This document shows positions 23,173-34,692 of a DNA stretch of 64,000 nucleotides, one piece after another. Under the pieces are notes generated by a model. That model was given only the letters and a program-made list of their open reading frames with translations, was not told the DNA's origin and searched no databases. This stretch comes from Pseudorasbora parva (taxonomy: Eukaryota > Chordata > Actinopteri > Cypriniformes > Gobionidae). The position numbers and the translations under genes were made by a program. The first letter of the stretch is position 1. The number at the start of each line of letters is the position of its first letter. Location of the stretch: NCBI RefSeq assembly GCF_024679245.1, contig NC_090174.1, positions 49,797,974-49,861,973 on the forward strand. Direction: 5' to 3'.

Positions 23173-23600
23173 AAGGTGCAGTAAGCGATTTCTGAGAAAC
23201 ACTGTTAATATTTGAAACCAACACCCAAACAATCACAACCCTCCAATCAATGCTCCGCCCCCAAAATCAAAAACAAACAGCTTGTGCAAGTATGGGTGAA
23301 TCGGCTGTGATTTAACAACAGTTCTGTAAAACCAATGTTACTCACATATTAAGCAGAAACAAAGCAGCCTTGCCATTCGTCTCTCTGGCACTGGAAAGCT
23401 TTTCTAATATTAACACAGGCCCTAAAGCACTTGCCTGATCATAACCCTTCTTTTTCCAGTGATATTTCTCAGTTTTTTTCCTCTTTGAGAATATCGCTCT
23501 TTAGTTTTTCTTCAAATCTCCCTCTTGCACACTCTCTCTCCTCCGCCATCATGAGTTAGGGTGGATTGCTGACTGGCTTCATGAGACATTCATACAAGTT
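23173..23600. mobile_element. TE fragment (GAAGGTGCAGTAAGCGATTT end)
   Basis: The left end GAAGGTGCAGTAAGCGATTT resembles the end of a known abundant cyprinid repeat. The expected mirror end is missing, and the sequence instead runs into an arm of another family at 23600-23656 (GTGAACTATCCCTTTAAA). Confidence 0.35.
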
Positions 23601-23659
23601 TAGAACAACTTCAGGGTGAGTCATTTTAATTGTTGGGTGAACTATCCCTTTAAATGTCC

Positions 23660-25100
23660 TAACTAAATTAAGACTTAATCCTGGCTTAATCTGAGCCCTG
23701 TCTGTGAAACCGGACCTATGTGTCTTAGAATGGACAAATATTTAGCTCAATAAACTTTAATACTTTTAATACCAATATCATAATAAAGTGAAAATAAAAT
23801 TGAATCATGTAATTTCATGTATCAATTTTCATTTTCATTTATTATTTTTATTTTCGGGAATTTAGCTTCTTAAATAAAACTTCTAAAATTAAAAAGTTGA
23901 TCAAAAACGGATTTTCATGTTTTTTAATTTTTAGTCAGTTTATATTTTTGGTCTTGTGTCCTAAAATTCACTTTCAGTTGTGTTTTCTCTGTCCTATATA
24001 CATAATACACAATAACAAAATGTCCTTAATGACATCATCCTGTAGGAACTGACGTTTTACCCATTTCTATTTTTTCAGAGTTCCTTTTATAGAAAAAAAC
24101 AACAACACAAGCATGTTTATTTTAAGCAGTAACAGACTTCAGAAGAAATGAATGACCCAGTACAGTCACATGTCCTATGATTATACACAAAAATAAGATC
24201 TCTCTATATTTTTTTATATATTTTTGATATGTCATTTTCTACATTCAGGTCTCATTTCTTTGTATCCTGTTTGGAAAAGCATCTGTGCAGTTCTCTTCCC
24301 TGTAGCGGCATGTTTTCTGTTCATTTTTCTCTAATGACATGCAGGCATCTATTGACCTATATCTCTGCTGCTAATTGGAAGGCAGGAGTGTGAAGTGATG
24401 ATTCTTTGCGTGAAGATGCACAGCGGTGAGTAATGCGCTTCTCTTTCTGTCCAATGGAATAGCTCGCCTCTTTAGGTCAATACTCCAGAGAGACAGAGAG
24501 AGAGAAAACAGAGAACAAGGGAGAACCAAAGACCCCAAGTTCAAAAGTCTCATTCTTCATTCTCTCTGTCAGTACTGTTCACTTTTCTTTGTTTCTCTGA
24601 CTTTCACACTGTCCCACTCAGGTCCAGTCGGTGGTGTGTGTTTGTGTAAAAGTTACCACAACCTCTCTAGAACATGACATGGCGATCTCAGGCAACTACG
24701 GCAGTCCTTTATAAGGTTCAGCAGCTTCTTTAGCAAAAAAGACACATGACTAAAAGAAAACATTTAGTATATTTTAAACAATTGCATGTATTTAACGGAA
24801 AATTCTCCGTAGAACAACAAAATATTTGTCACATATGTTTTTGGTTCATGTTATGTGGTTTCTTGTTCTCCTCATGTGTTCTGGTCATGTGTTTCCTGGT
24901 TTCATGTGCGGTGTTCTGGTCACACGGAATATAAATAAGAGGTCTGTTCAATGTCGGCTGTGGCTGTGAGTGAGAGACCCTTTATGCCTCCCGTAGAGAC
25001 ATTCACCTGGGCACATTTAAACCCAAATCCAAGTTGAACAACATGTTTCCTGGAAATGCTGTGCAACAGGTTTTGAGATATACGATTTATCTTGTTTGGT
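23660..25100. other. Unassigned sequence
   Basis: AT-rich, with short purine runs at 24490. I recognise no gene or repeat family. A GTGAGTAATG donor-like site at 24426 lacks a definable exon. Confidence 0.4.
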
Positions 25101-25109
25101 TGTGTGTCA

Positions 25110-26190
25110 AAAATGTAGAGCCCAATCGCACGAAAAAATGCTTATAAATAGTACGAGTGTGCAATCTTGTGGAATGGGCGTGCATTTGGTACGCATTTTT
25201 TTACGTGCATATGATACGCACTTTATGGCGTATTATACGTACAAACCACCCACCCCATCCCATTCATCCTACCCAAGAGTGTGCCATATGCACGCCCAAC
25301 TTGATCTCACAGAATTCCGTGAAATGAACACCGACCCTTAACTCAAAAATCTGTGGTAGTTTCACGGAATTGCTGAAAATTCCGTGATGGGTTCACGGAA
25401 GTGATGCCTATGTAAGTCAGCATCCGTGGTCCACACACGGATTCCCTGTTCCAACACCTTATATTCGTCAGTTTGATTCAGTCAGCATAATTTATTTACA
25501 TTTATTTTTCTTTTTATTCAGACACGTTTTGAACACTTAACTCAATCCCTTCCCTAAACCTACCCATTTGTGTATTATAAAAAACAGGATATAACAGGCA
25601 GATACACAGATACGTCAGGCACAATTTATTCAGAAACTACAAATATTCCAAGTGTTCCGAGGCCAAAAGATTGATTTCTGTGAAGAAAATCCCCAAAAGC
25701 GATCAGTAACGTCAAATCCATCCACCGAATATTAATACATTTCAAATATTGCCGCCGGAAGAAACGTCACATCAGCTTTGACAGCATTGGCTGTTGTATG
25801 TCGCGTGACCATTGCGTCATTACGTCAGCTTTGATTGTAAAATACCATTGGCTCTCGTGTGTCTCGTGACCGATCGCGTCATGCTGAAAAGAGTCGTTTT
25901 TATCATTTGAATCATGAGAAATATGAACGAGTGCGTGTGTGGAGCGCGATCATTTCAACGATTAAAACATTAAGAACAACTACATGAAGATATCGTAAGA
26001 CTTCAGAAGACTTGGAATGCAAAATGAGTTAATACTTCTATACTGTTTCTGGTCCGTTTTTGCAATAAAAAACTGAGTAGCATATGCACGCCAAAACTTA
26101 TTTTGGCGTATACATTCTACGAGATTGCACACTCGTACTATTGATACGCATTACCATGTGATCGTGTTAAAATGTCAGCCCAATCAGCAA
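25110..26190. mobile_element. Palindromic TIR element (AGTACGAGTGTGCAATCT)
   Basis: Near the left end, AATAGTACGAGTGTGCAATC is mirrored near the right end by GATTGCACACTCGTACTATT. The next inner segments (GGCGTGCAT..., TTTTGGCGTATACATT) also pair partly. The interior holds a TTCACGGAATT-rich stretch with inner mirror symmetry (25310-25440) and the dispersed repeat shared with 8303-8560. No transposase. AGCCCAATC occurs just outside both ends. A short relative lies at 29275-29568. Confidence 0.6.
25573..25890. repeat. Dispersed repeat, copy 2
   Basis: Same family as 8303-8560, in the same orientation (TATTCCAAGTGTTCCGAGGCC core, TGTCTCGTGACC near the end). It contains an internal near-duplication, GTCACATCAGCTTTGACAGC / CATTACGTCAGCTTTGATTG. 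Confidence 0.6.
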
Positions 26191-26869
26191 CATAACTCAC
26201 TTGGTATTAAAGAGACAGCTCGCACAATGGGTCTAAGTAGCTTACAAATGTGTTCACTGCAGCTCAATTGAAGATATTAAAAGTCATGTTTGTCTTTTCA
26301 TCATGAAATGACAGGTAAATGTTGGATCACAATAATTAGGAACCACAGATTCCACAAATCCCTTCACTCGATCGGGATGTTCTCTTTTATTCTGGACAGC
26401 AAGGGCAGTGACTATAACATGAGCATATTTTGCAGTATTAAACACGTATTTATACCGATTTCATCAGGCTTTGAAAATTCTTCAAAAATAACACAATGAA
26501 TGGCCTTCTCGGCTGCCGTAGTTGCAAATTTTGCGTCATCAGAACAGGGTGTTCCATGCACCACCGTTTCCATTTTAAAAAAACGCTTTGCAACGTTTTG
26601 TTGGGGCTGAACGCATAGTGTTTGCATACTTTATCACAACATTTTAATTGAATAATTTAGGTACTGCTTTATAGTTCAACATAAGCCTACATTATTCAAA
26701 TACCAATGTAGTGGGGTCTATTTGTGAGCATTGGTGGTACTGAAAGTGTGAGAATAAACATGAAACACACGTGAATGATTTTATGCAGTGAATTGTGGAA
26801 GAGCTGCATCGTATCAAAGCCCTTGCAGCCGCTCTTGAAAAGCTGCGCCGGTGTCATGAGAAATTGAGG
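26191..26869. other. Unassigned sequence
   Basis: No recognisable gene, repeat or RNA. Confidence 0.35.
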
Positions 26870-28252
26870 AATCTGGTTTCTTTTTCCTATTTAGCACCTA
26901 AACTCTGGAACAGTCTTCCTAGCATTGTTCGGGAAGCAGACACTCTAGACTAAAACACATCTCTTTACAATGTCATACACATTCTATTAATCAAATCCTT
27001 CAAATTATTGTTTTAAACTGCATTAACTAGGGCTGTGTCCGAAAACCTTGGCAGCTGACTCGCTGCCTTATCAAACAATGGCTTGTAAGGCAGCGTTTTG
27101 TTCATGAAAGCACCTCACGAAACTGATTTCAGACAGACTAGGCAGTGTAACAGTTCAATGATCTACAGCAAAATAGAGAGTGCTTTGGTGAGAACTAAAC
27201 AAATATTTAATTCCAACATTAGTCATTTCTCGCTAGAAATGACATCAGAAGTGGAAAATATTGGTAAAAAACAAATGTTTACACACAAACTTAACCAGCA
27301 AACGCAACTTTCGGACGCCATATCCCCCCCCCCAGCTCAACTTTCACTGAATGGAAAGCAGATGATTGTGGGATATCAAAGGCAGCGAGGATACATGTAT
27401 GCTGCCTTTAAAACCCGATCAGATGACGGTATCTCAGGAGACAGGAAGTGAAGCAAACATTAGATTCGGACATTGCTTTATGCCTTCCTGCCTTGAAATG
27501 TGTCCTCTGAAGGCAGCGTATTCCAGGTTTCGGACACAGCCTAGGTCTGCCGGAACCGGGAACAATTCCCATAACACCTGATGTACTCGTACATCATAAA
27601 AAGAATGGCATCTACGCTATTGTTAGTCTCTCTGTTTAATCCCCAAGATTTACTGTAGTCAGCCGAATCCGGGCCGTATCCAGATTAGATGGTGCTCCTG
27701 CAGCTAAACACGACCAATGTATCCCTGAAGTGTCTGTAGAGACCGTGTCAACTAGACTCTCCCCTGTGAATGCTTCATCGACATGACATCCAGTGGCATT
27801 GATCCCCAACAAACCCGTCTCCTGTGTGATGAATCCGATCTTCAACCAGGACAAATATTCTGAATATCCCAATCTAATATGACTTCTGACTTGTAATGTT
27901 GCCTGAATGATAATCATACACTGTTTGTTTATTGGCCAGAGTAGAACTGGCACCCTGCCGGAGCCTGGTTTCTCCCAAAGTTTTTCCCCATTCTCTCACC
28001 TAATGGAGTTTTGTCCTTGCCACTGTTGCCTCTGTTGCCTTTGGCTATTTGGTTTGCTTAGTTGGGGACACTAAATATTCAACTCTATTATTGATCTGCA
28101 CGCACTGACACTGTATGATAACTGTACTGTTTTCTCTAGAGTTGTACAGCCGAATCAAATTCTGTTGATTTACTCTCCTGTTAACACTGCAAAGCTGCTT
28201 TGAAACAATCTGCATTGTAAAAAGCGCTATATAAATAAAGGTTACTTGACAT
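26870..28252 (+). mobile_element. L2-type LINE 3' end, split by a MITE
   Basis: It begins in the last codons of the LINE ORF (TAGCACCTAAACTCTGGAAC, TAGCATTGTTCGGGAAGCAG), with a small deletion relative to the copy at 30060. It is interrupted at 27032-27540, then resumes (CTGCCGGAACCGGGAACA) to the tail AAAAAGCGCTATATAAATAA. The 3' untranslated region is about 700 bp, like that at 30170-31045. Confidence 0.85.
27032..27540. mobile_element. MITE inserted in L2, empty site known
   Basis: Terminal inverted repeats GCTGTGTCCGAAAACCT and AGGTTTCGGACACAGC, with inner pairing around GCTGCCTT / AAGGCAGC. It is flanked by CTAGG on both sides (27027-27031 and 27541-27545). The uninterrupted L2 copy at 30228 reads CATTAACTAGGTCAGCCGG, which confirms the insertion point. 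If the termini are read two bases longer, the duplication is only TAG. No coding sequence of note. Confidence 0.8.
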
Positions 28253-29274
28253 TAGGACCCAGGTGGTAATGCCTTATTAAAAGATATTGCGATGCCTTGA
28301 CTATTTATAACCTAATAAAATAGTGTCTGATGTATATTACATTTAGTGCGCAAACAACATATTGAAAGTTAGGCACCATTTTGATGTGATCTTGAGTCCA
28401 TTACAGAGTAACTGTGAATAAATGAACAGGGATTAGAAGTGTAGTGTGGTGTGAAAAGCCCAATTTCTGGCCTAGTGCTGGTCATGTCTTCATTGTTTGA
28501 AGTGCAGTTACTGTCTTTCCTTGAGTTTCGAGAAAAAGACTCAATTGTTCTCTGGAGATGCCACACTTTTAGTGGCTGATGCAGAGCAGGGCCTGTCCAT
28601 TTGTCTCTGCCGGAGAGAATGGGACTTTGACAGTATGGAGAGCGGCATGTCCCCAGGAGAGGAATTGTATGACTGCGCTACAGACTCAAGGACTTTGATT
28701 TGTAACCCGTTGGGATTTCACTCTAGAGATGAGTGAATGCACTTACTTTCCTTGATCAGAAACCAAGCATTATCAAGGTCAATATGATATTGATATCAGT
28801 ATGAATACCTCTATTAAATGAAAGATTTTGCCTATAAAAACCTTTTATGAATAATTATATAATTAAATAAAATTGATAATTACCATTGGGGAAAAAATAC
28901 GTTGTCCCGTGACACTGGTTCTGTGGGTATTCGCCTGTGAAGAGGGACCAAGTTTCAATGTTGCAGTTACTAAAAATCCAGCATAGGGCACTTTTAATTC
29001 TATTTTTATGTTAAACATAAGTGTCTTATTATATTATATTTGACACCAATTTTAATTGAAATAAACCAGTTGAAATGTTACTTTACAGTGATATTAGTAA
29101 GATAGTTGAAGGGGGTACCTGAAGTGGCTTATTTTTTTTTTTAAAGTAAGAGATAATGTACATCCAGCCAGTTGAATAAGAATAATGTACATTATCCCAC
29201 TCATTACACAGCTACTTGAGTCATATTTAAATAATTAGACACAAAATATTACGTTAAGTTGAAATATATTATTA
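28253..29274. other. Unassigned sequence
   Basis: An open frame at 28497-28736 has no domain and no convincing splice sites. No repeat family was recognised. Confidence 0.35.
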
Positions 29275-29568
29275 GGCCTTTCAACACATCACATGGTAAT
29301 GCGTATCGATAGTACGTGCATATGCTATGCAGTTTTTCATGTGCATACGATACGCACTTTATGGCGTGTATATGACACGCTCTTGGGTAGGTTGGGGGTG
29401 GTAGGGTGGGTGGTTCCTATGTATAATACGCCATAAGTGCGTATTATATGCAAAAAAACGCGTACCATACGCACAGCAAAACTCATTTTGGCGTATACAC
29501 TCCACGAGATTGCACACTTGTACTATTTATACGCATTTTCGTGAGATCTGCCTGGGCCTTTAAACACA
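29275..29568. mobile_element. Short palindromic TIR element
   Basis: CACATGGTAATGCGTATCGA and TAGTACG at the left pair with CGTAC-like, TACTATTTATACGCATTTTCG at the right. The centre (GATACGCACTTTATGGCGT / ACGCCATAAGTGCGTATTAT) pairs strongly. It is a compact relative of 25110-26190. GGCCTTTCAACACA (29275-29288) and GGCCTTTAAACACA (29555-29568) flank it as a near-perfect 14-bp direct repeat, though part of this may belong to the element end. Confidence 0.6.
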
Positions 29569-29629
29569 AAGCTTCTGTGGAGAAAGCAGTTGCTGCTAGC
29601 AAGTAGAAAGTACAGTCATACCACTTATT

Positions 29630-31045
29630 GGTATGATCTTAAAAATATATCTAAATTACGGCACATGCTTTCAATGCAGAATGCTGAACAGTTAGTACAT
29701 GCGTTCATGAGCTCAAGGCTAGATTATTGTAATGCTCTACTGGGTGGTTGCCCTGCTCGCTTAATAAACAAACTCCAGCTAGTCCAAAATGCAGCAGCTA
29801 GAGTTCTTACTAGAACCAGGAAGTATGATCATATTAGTCCAGTTTTGTCAACACTGCACTGGCTCCCTATTAAACATCGCATACATTTTAAAATCTTGCT
29901 TATTACTTACAAAGCACTAAATAGTTTAGCTCCCCGGTACTTAAGCGAGCTCTTAACACATTATACCCCATCACGTCGATTGCGGTCTCAAAACTCTGGC
30001 CAGTTGATAATACCTAGAATATCTAAATCAACTGCAGGCGGTCGATCATTTTCCTATTTAGCTCCTAAATTGTGGAATAGTCTTCCTAGCATTGTTCGGG
30101 AAGCAGACACACTCTGTCAGTTTAAATCTAGACTAAAAACACATCTCTTTACTATGGCATACACATAGAACATTTTTAACTTTCATTATTCAATTCAATT
30201 GACTGATTGTTAGGCTGCATTAACTAGGTCAGCCGGAACCGGGAACACTTCCCATAACACCTGATGTACTCGTTACATCATAAAAAGAGTGACATCTACG
30301 CTAATGTTAGTCTCTCTGTTTATCCCGAGGTTTATCCCGGATCTGGGCCCTGTCCGGATCGGATGGTGGACCTGCCTGGACATGACCAACGCATCCTGGA
30401 GTGTCTGCTGAGCCGTGTCAAATGGTGTCTCCTCCGAATTTGCCTCACTGGCACGACATGCTCAAAACCCGTCTTCGGCGCAATAATTCCGCAATAATTT
30501 AATCTTTCATGTATTCATACTCTTGTGTAATCGACGCCCCATCCTAAATAAATCCGTCTCTTCCGTGATACCCTGAAAATTTTGAATAATCCGATCTAAT
30601 ATGATTTCCGACCTGTAAGGTTGCCAGAATAATAATCTTACACGGTGTGTTAATAGGCCAGAGGAGAACTGGCACCCCGACTGAGTCTGGTTTCTCCCAA
30701 GGTTTATTTTTCTCCATCATGCCCTGATGGAGTTTTGGTTCCTTGCCACTGTCGCCTTTGGCTTGGCTTACTCAGTTGGGGACACTAAAAATATGATTAA
30801 AGTTATTCAACTTACAAATAAAATATATGAATTAGGTCTTATTTAATTCTATAAACTATAATACTGATCTGCCAACATTGTCTCTGTATGATAAATTAAA
30901 ATAAGCTGATAACATCACTGTTTTCTCCAGTACGACTGTACAGCCAAATCTAATTTTGTCGCAATATTATCATGTTTGACACTGTGAAGCGGCTTTGACA
31001 CAATCGTGATTGTAAAAGCGCTATATAAATAAAGTTGATTGATTG
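29630..31045 (+). mobile_element. L2-type LINE 3' end with partial ORF
   Basis: The copy holds the last part of the LINE ORF followed by about 870 bp of 3' untranslated sequence. It ends with AAAAGCGCTATATAAATAAA and a GATTGATTGATTGG tail repeat. The 5' side is truncated close to the palindromic element at 29275-29568. Three other tails of this family occur in the window. Confidence 0.9.
29636..30168 (+). pseudogene. L2 LINE ORF2 C-terminus (truncated)
   Basis: The open frame encodes the region that follows the reverse transcriptase catalytic core in L2/CR1-like LINEs: LDYCNALLGGCP, LQLVQNAAARVLTRTRKYDH, ISPVLSTLHWLPIKHRI, YKALNSLAPRYLSELL, and FKSRLKTHLF near the end. These are standard family signatures. 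The frame is intact over about 180 residues to a natural stop. The endonuclease and the catalytic YADD box are missing because the copy is 5' truncated. The frame can be extended upstream to 29590, but similarity to the LINE begins near 29636. It cannot encode an active enzyme. Confidence 0.85.
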
Positions 31046-32740
31046 ATTGGTATGTCCACACATAAATAATTAAGAGATATTGATGTGAGATGTGACTGTT
31101 TTAAAAAAAAAAAACATCTTACCTGTTTATCATCCATTCAAAACAATCCTTGCAAAATGGCAGCAGCTGCGTTTGTGTGAAACTAGAGTGAGTCCATGAT
31201 ACCTGTATGACATAACTTAATATTTGTTTACAAAATATTGATTTGAGTTTTAATATTTTGTAGAAATGTTGTAGCCCACCAAACTCAAAACATCCACGAA
31301 GAAAAAATGCTCCTAGCAAGCATAGTGCTGACTTCAGTTACGCGGAAGAGACTGTGTTATCAGTTTTTACTGGTTGTTATCGGGAGTGAGCGAGAGGAGC
31401 GATGGACCAGTCAAAATCAAGTATTCCACAGAACACGTAATACCGTCTATTAGGCAAACAGCACATTTCAATGTACTGTAAATTTTTTAAAATGAGCGAA
31501 GTTTGTCTTCGGAATTTGCTTTAATTCTCATTTTCGATAACACTTTCATACCACAGCAACTTATAAGAATCATATTTCTTGCAATTAATTGGAAAGGGAA
31601 CGAGAGAAATAATTACATTCTCTGTAAAATTATATTTTCTGAGAACATCCACTAGCTTGTGAATTAAGGTCATGTGTGATCTGATGCTCTTATTTCATGA
31701 GGCTTATTTTCCGTCGATGTACTGGGGTTGCCTTCAGCCACATTTGACGTAACAAAACAGCTACATTGACCCCACCAATGTTGCACATGCATTATGACTC
31801 ACTGTCTATCACCTCCTGACTGCCTGCGTTTCATAATTCATGCTGTGTCTAATAGAAAACCTGCCTCTGGTCCTGTAAGACATCCAGAGAGATGGAAGTG
31901 AGGAGAGGGCATAGTCTTTAACAAATAACCCTGTGTAAAAGATAAAAGATGGGCCGCAAACTCTAACCAAGGACACTCCATCTCCATAAAGGAGTGGGGC
32001 GGAAGCAGATTTATTCGCTCATCTACCAGTGAGAAGGATGCCCAACCAATCACATAAGACAGAGAGTTGTCACATATGGGATACAGAGTAAGAAACAAAT
32101 CCTGGGGAAGAGTGTTGTTTGAGAGCACAGTTGAATGTGCTTTAAAAAAATGGCTAAAAATGAAAATCCACATACCCCGGGGGTCCTAGAGGGCCACATT
32201 CCTCAGAGTTTAGCTCTAACCCTAATAAAAATGCACCTGCCTGTAGAGTTCTAGTAATCCGGAAGACATTGACATTGGTGTGTTTGATTAGGGTCAGAAG
32301 CTAAACTATGCAGGAGAGTGATCCTCCAGGACCAAAGTTGCCTTTTCCTGATGTACCTGAACAATGAGACATGCATAATAGTTGTAATGAACTTAAACCA
32401 AAAATATGCCAGGGTTTGTATTTCAGCCTTTTTTGGGTCATTAAACTTACAGTACGATGCAAGTGTTTTTGCTAGTTTCAGCCCGACACAGTCATCATTT
32501 TCATGTCTGCGCTCTGTTCGCCTATGGGCATGCTGGTATGAAAATGAGGTGTGTTCAGGCACATTGTTGGCACGTTGCTATTTTGAGGCAACAGAATATG
32601 AATGCATCATTGACCAGCAAAAACCTGATCTAAAGTCAACACCACAGTATTTTTTGTGGTATATAAACAAGTATTTAGTAATATGCACCTATAGGCGGGT
32701 GCACAACGTATACTCTGCTTATTACTAACACAGGGACGAG
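31046..32740. other. Unassigned sequence
   Basis: No gene was recognised. A short repeat-like phrase at 32297-32340 (AACTATGCAGGAGAGTGATC) relates to 11212-11260. The 136-codon plus frame at 32318-32728 has no known domain. Confidence 0.35.
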
Positions 32741-32749
32741 CAGCAGCAC

Positions 32750-32912
32750 ATGTAACGGTAGTCACTGTGCAAGTCAACCTCACTCACTCAGAGCTAAAAA
32801 CCTGAACCTCACTCAGAGACCTCAAGAGACGCTCTAGTGATTGCTGCTAGAGGTTGCAGCCTTTAGCCTCCTTGTTAGAGCATCTGACTCTCATGCCGGA
32901 GGACCCAGGTTA
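32750..32912 (+). repeat. tRNA-related SINE-like repeat, copy 2
   Basis: Shares AGACCTCAAGAGACGCTCTA, TTGCAGCCTTTAGCCTCCTT and TTAGAGCATCTGACTCTCAT with 8748-8945. The second half reads like a tRNA anticodon and T-arm region (ATGCC, GGACCCAGGTT). No full tRNA fold can be drawn. Confidence 0.4.
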
Positions 32913-33074
32913 ACACTTACAATATTATATGCAATATTGTAAGTGTTAACTATAAATTATTGCACTTCATTCATTTTAAAAAATGTATTTACCCTTATAA
33001 TCTTTAAATCAAATACATTAACCTCCCCCCCTCGAAACAACATCTCTTCTCTCCCGGTCATGTGCTATGGTGCG

Positions 33075-33346
33075 AGGACGGGGCTATCACTTTGTCACGT
33101 TTCTGCACCGCCTCTCAGACACCTGTCGCTAGCATTCAAATCTGCCTCCATTTTGTTTGCAACACCCAACTTCCAACGATCCAATCAATTCCAGAAGGAC
33201 GTAATCAAGCCCCGGCCTATTCTTTTTTTCTCTTATTTCAGAGGCCGTGACACTCAGATATACGTCACGAGAAAAAGACGATCTCAACTTGCCTTTGATG
33301 CTGACTTTAAAGGGAATGGGAGATGAGACTCTGATTGGTTTAATGC
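33075..33346 (+). mobile_element. Ty3/Gypsy 3' fragment (same family as 1.2-3.3 kb)
   Basis: It is the reverse complement of about 1508-1790. Sequence following the integrase (CACTTTGTCACGTTTCTGCA, CCGCCTCTCAGACACCTGTC) leads through GAGGCCG to the LTR start TGACACTCAGATATACGTCA at 33248, and ends inside the LTR near GGTTTAATGCA. Both copies have the same short stretch between the integrase remnant and the LTR, so that deletion was probably present in their common source. Confidence 0.8.
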
Positions 33347-33468
33347 ATCTTAAACCCAAAACACACCCATGGCTCATTAAGTGAGCTACAACCCTTTTAG
33401 ACAAATGTCGACCGTTTTTTCCTTAGCAAATGTGGATTTGGACACACACCTGTGCACTTGCAGATCTA

Positions 33469-34690
33469 CACTCATCTAAAGGATTATTAGGAACACCATA
33501 CTAATACTGTATTTGACCCCCTTTCGCCTTCAGAACTGCCTTAATTCTACGTGGCATTGATTCAACAAGGTGCTGAAAGCTTTCTTTAGAAATGTTGGCC
33601 CATATTGATAGGACAGCATCTTGCAGTTGATGGAGATTTGTGGGATGCACATCCAGGGCACGATGCTCCCGTTCCACCACATCCCAAAGATGCTCTATTG
33701 GGTTGAGATCTGGTGACTGTGGGGGCCATTTTAGTACAGTGAACTCATTGTCATGTTCAAGAAACCAATTTGAAATGATTTGAGCTTTGTGACATGGTGC
33801 ATTATCCTGCTGGATGTAGCCATCAGATGATGGGTACATGTTGGTCATAAAGGGATGGACATGGTCAGAAACAATGCTCAGGTAGGCAGTGGCATTTAAA
33901 CTATGCCTAATTGGCACTAAGGGGCCTAAAGTGTGCCAAGAAAACACCCCCCACACCATTACACCACCACCACCAGCCTGCACAGTGGTAACAAGGCATG
34001 ATGGATCCATGTTCTCATTCTGTTTATGCCAAATTCTGACTCTATCATCTGAATGTCTCAACAGAAATTGAGACTCATCAGACCAGGCAACATTTTTTTT
34101 CAGTCTTCAACTGTCCAATTTTGGTGAGCATGTGCAAATTGTAGCCTCCTTCTCCTCTTTGTAGTGGAGATGAGTGGTACCCGGTGGGGTCTTCTGCTGT
34201 TGTAGCCCATCCGCCTCAAGGTTGTTCGTGTTGTGGCTTCACAAATGCTTTGCTGCATACCTCGGTTGTAACGAGTGGTTATTTCAGTCAAGGTTGCTCT
34301 TCTATCAGCTTGAATCAGTCGGCCCATTCTCCTCTGACCTCTAGCATCAACAAGGCCTTTTCGCCCACAGGACTGCTGCATACTGGATGTTTTTCCCTTT
34401 TCACACCATTCTTTCTAAACCCTAGAAATGGTTGTGTGTGAAAATCCCAGTAACTGAGCAGATTGTGAAATACTCAGACCGGCCCGTCTGGCACCAACAA
34501 CCATGCCACGCTCAAAATTGCTTAAATCACCTTTCTTTCCCATTCTGGCATTCAGTTTGGAGTTCAGGAGATTGTCTTGACCAGGACCACACCCCTAATG
34601 CATTGAAGCAACTGCCATGTGATTGGTTGATTAGATAATTGCATTAATGAGAAATTGAACAGGTGTTCCTAATGCTCTTTTACGGGAGTG
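33469..34690 (-). mobile_element. Tc1-type transposon, DD36E spacing
   Basis: The element is 1222 bp with TA on both sides (33467-33468, 34691-34692). The left end is CACTCATCTAAAGGATTATT and the right end is mirror-related but degenerate (AATGCTCTTTTACGGGAGTG); inner pairing at AGGAACACC / GGTGTTCCT is intact. It carries one transposase gene on the minus strand, full length but broken. The size and layout fit a Tc1/mariner element. Confidence 0.9.
33501..34543 (-). pseudogene. Tc1 transposase, nonsense and frameshift
   Basis: The transposase would cut and paste the element at TA sites. From the ATG at 34543 the frame reads MGKKGDLSNFERGMVVGARR and a helix-turn-helix (SISQSAQLLGFS), then meets a TAG at codon 43 (34415-34417). 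After it the frame continues (34381-34100) through the second DNA-binding helix region (RTTLRRMGYNS). A run of eight T at 34093-34100 marks a frameshift, and the catalytic half continues from about 34061 to the stop at 33501. Catalytic residues are visible: SDES, IQQDNAPCH and LNPIEHLW. I count 36 residues between the second Asp and the Glu, that is DD36E rather than the usual Tc1 DD34E. The C-terminus appears complete. Inactive as read. Confidence 0.9.
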
Positions 34691-34692
34691 TA

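Noticed and set aside
28497..28736. 79-codon frame as an exon
   Set aside because: No convincing acceptor or donor and no recognisable protein motif.
32750..32912. Functional tRNA gene
   Set aside because: Only box-like pieces are present; acceptor stem and D-arm cannot be paired. Treated as a SINE-like repeat.
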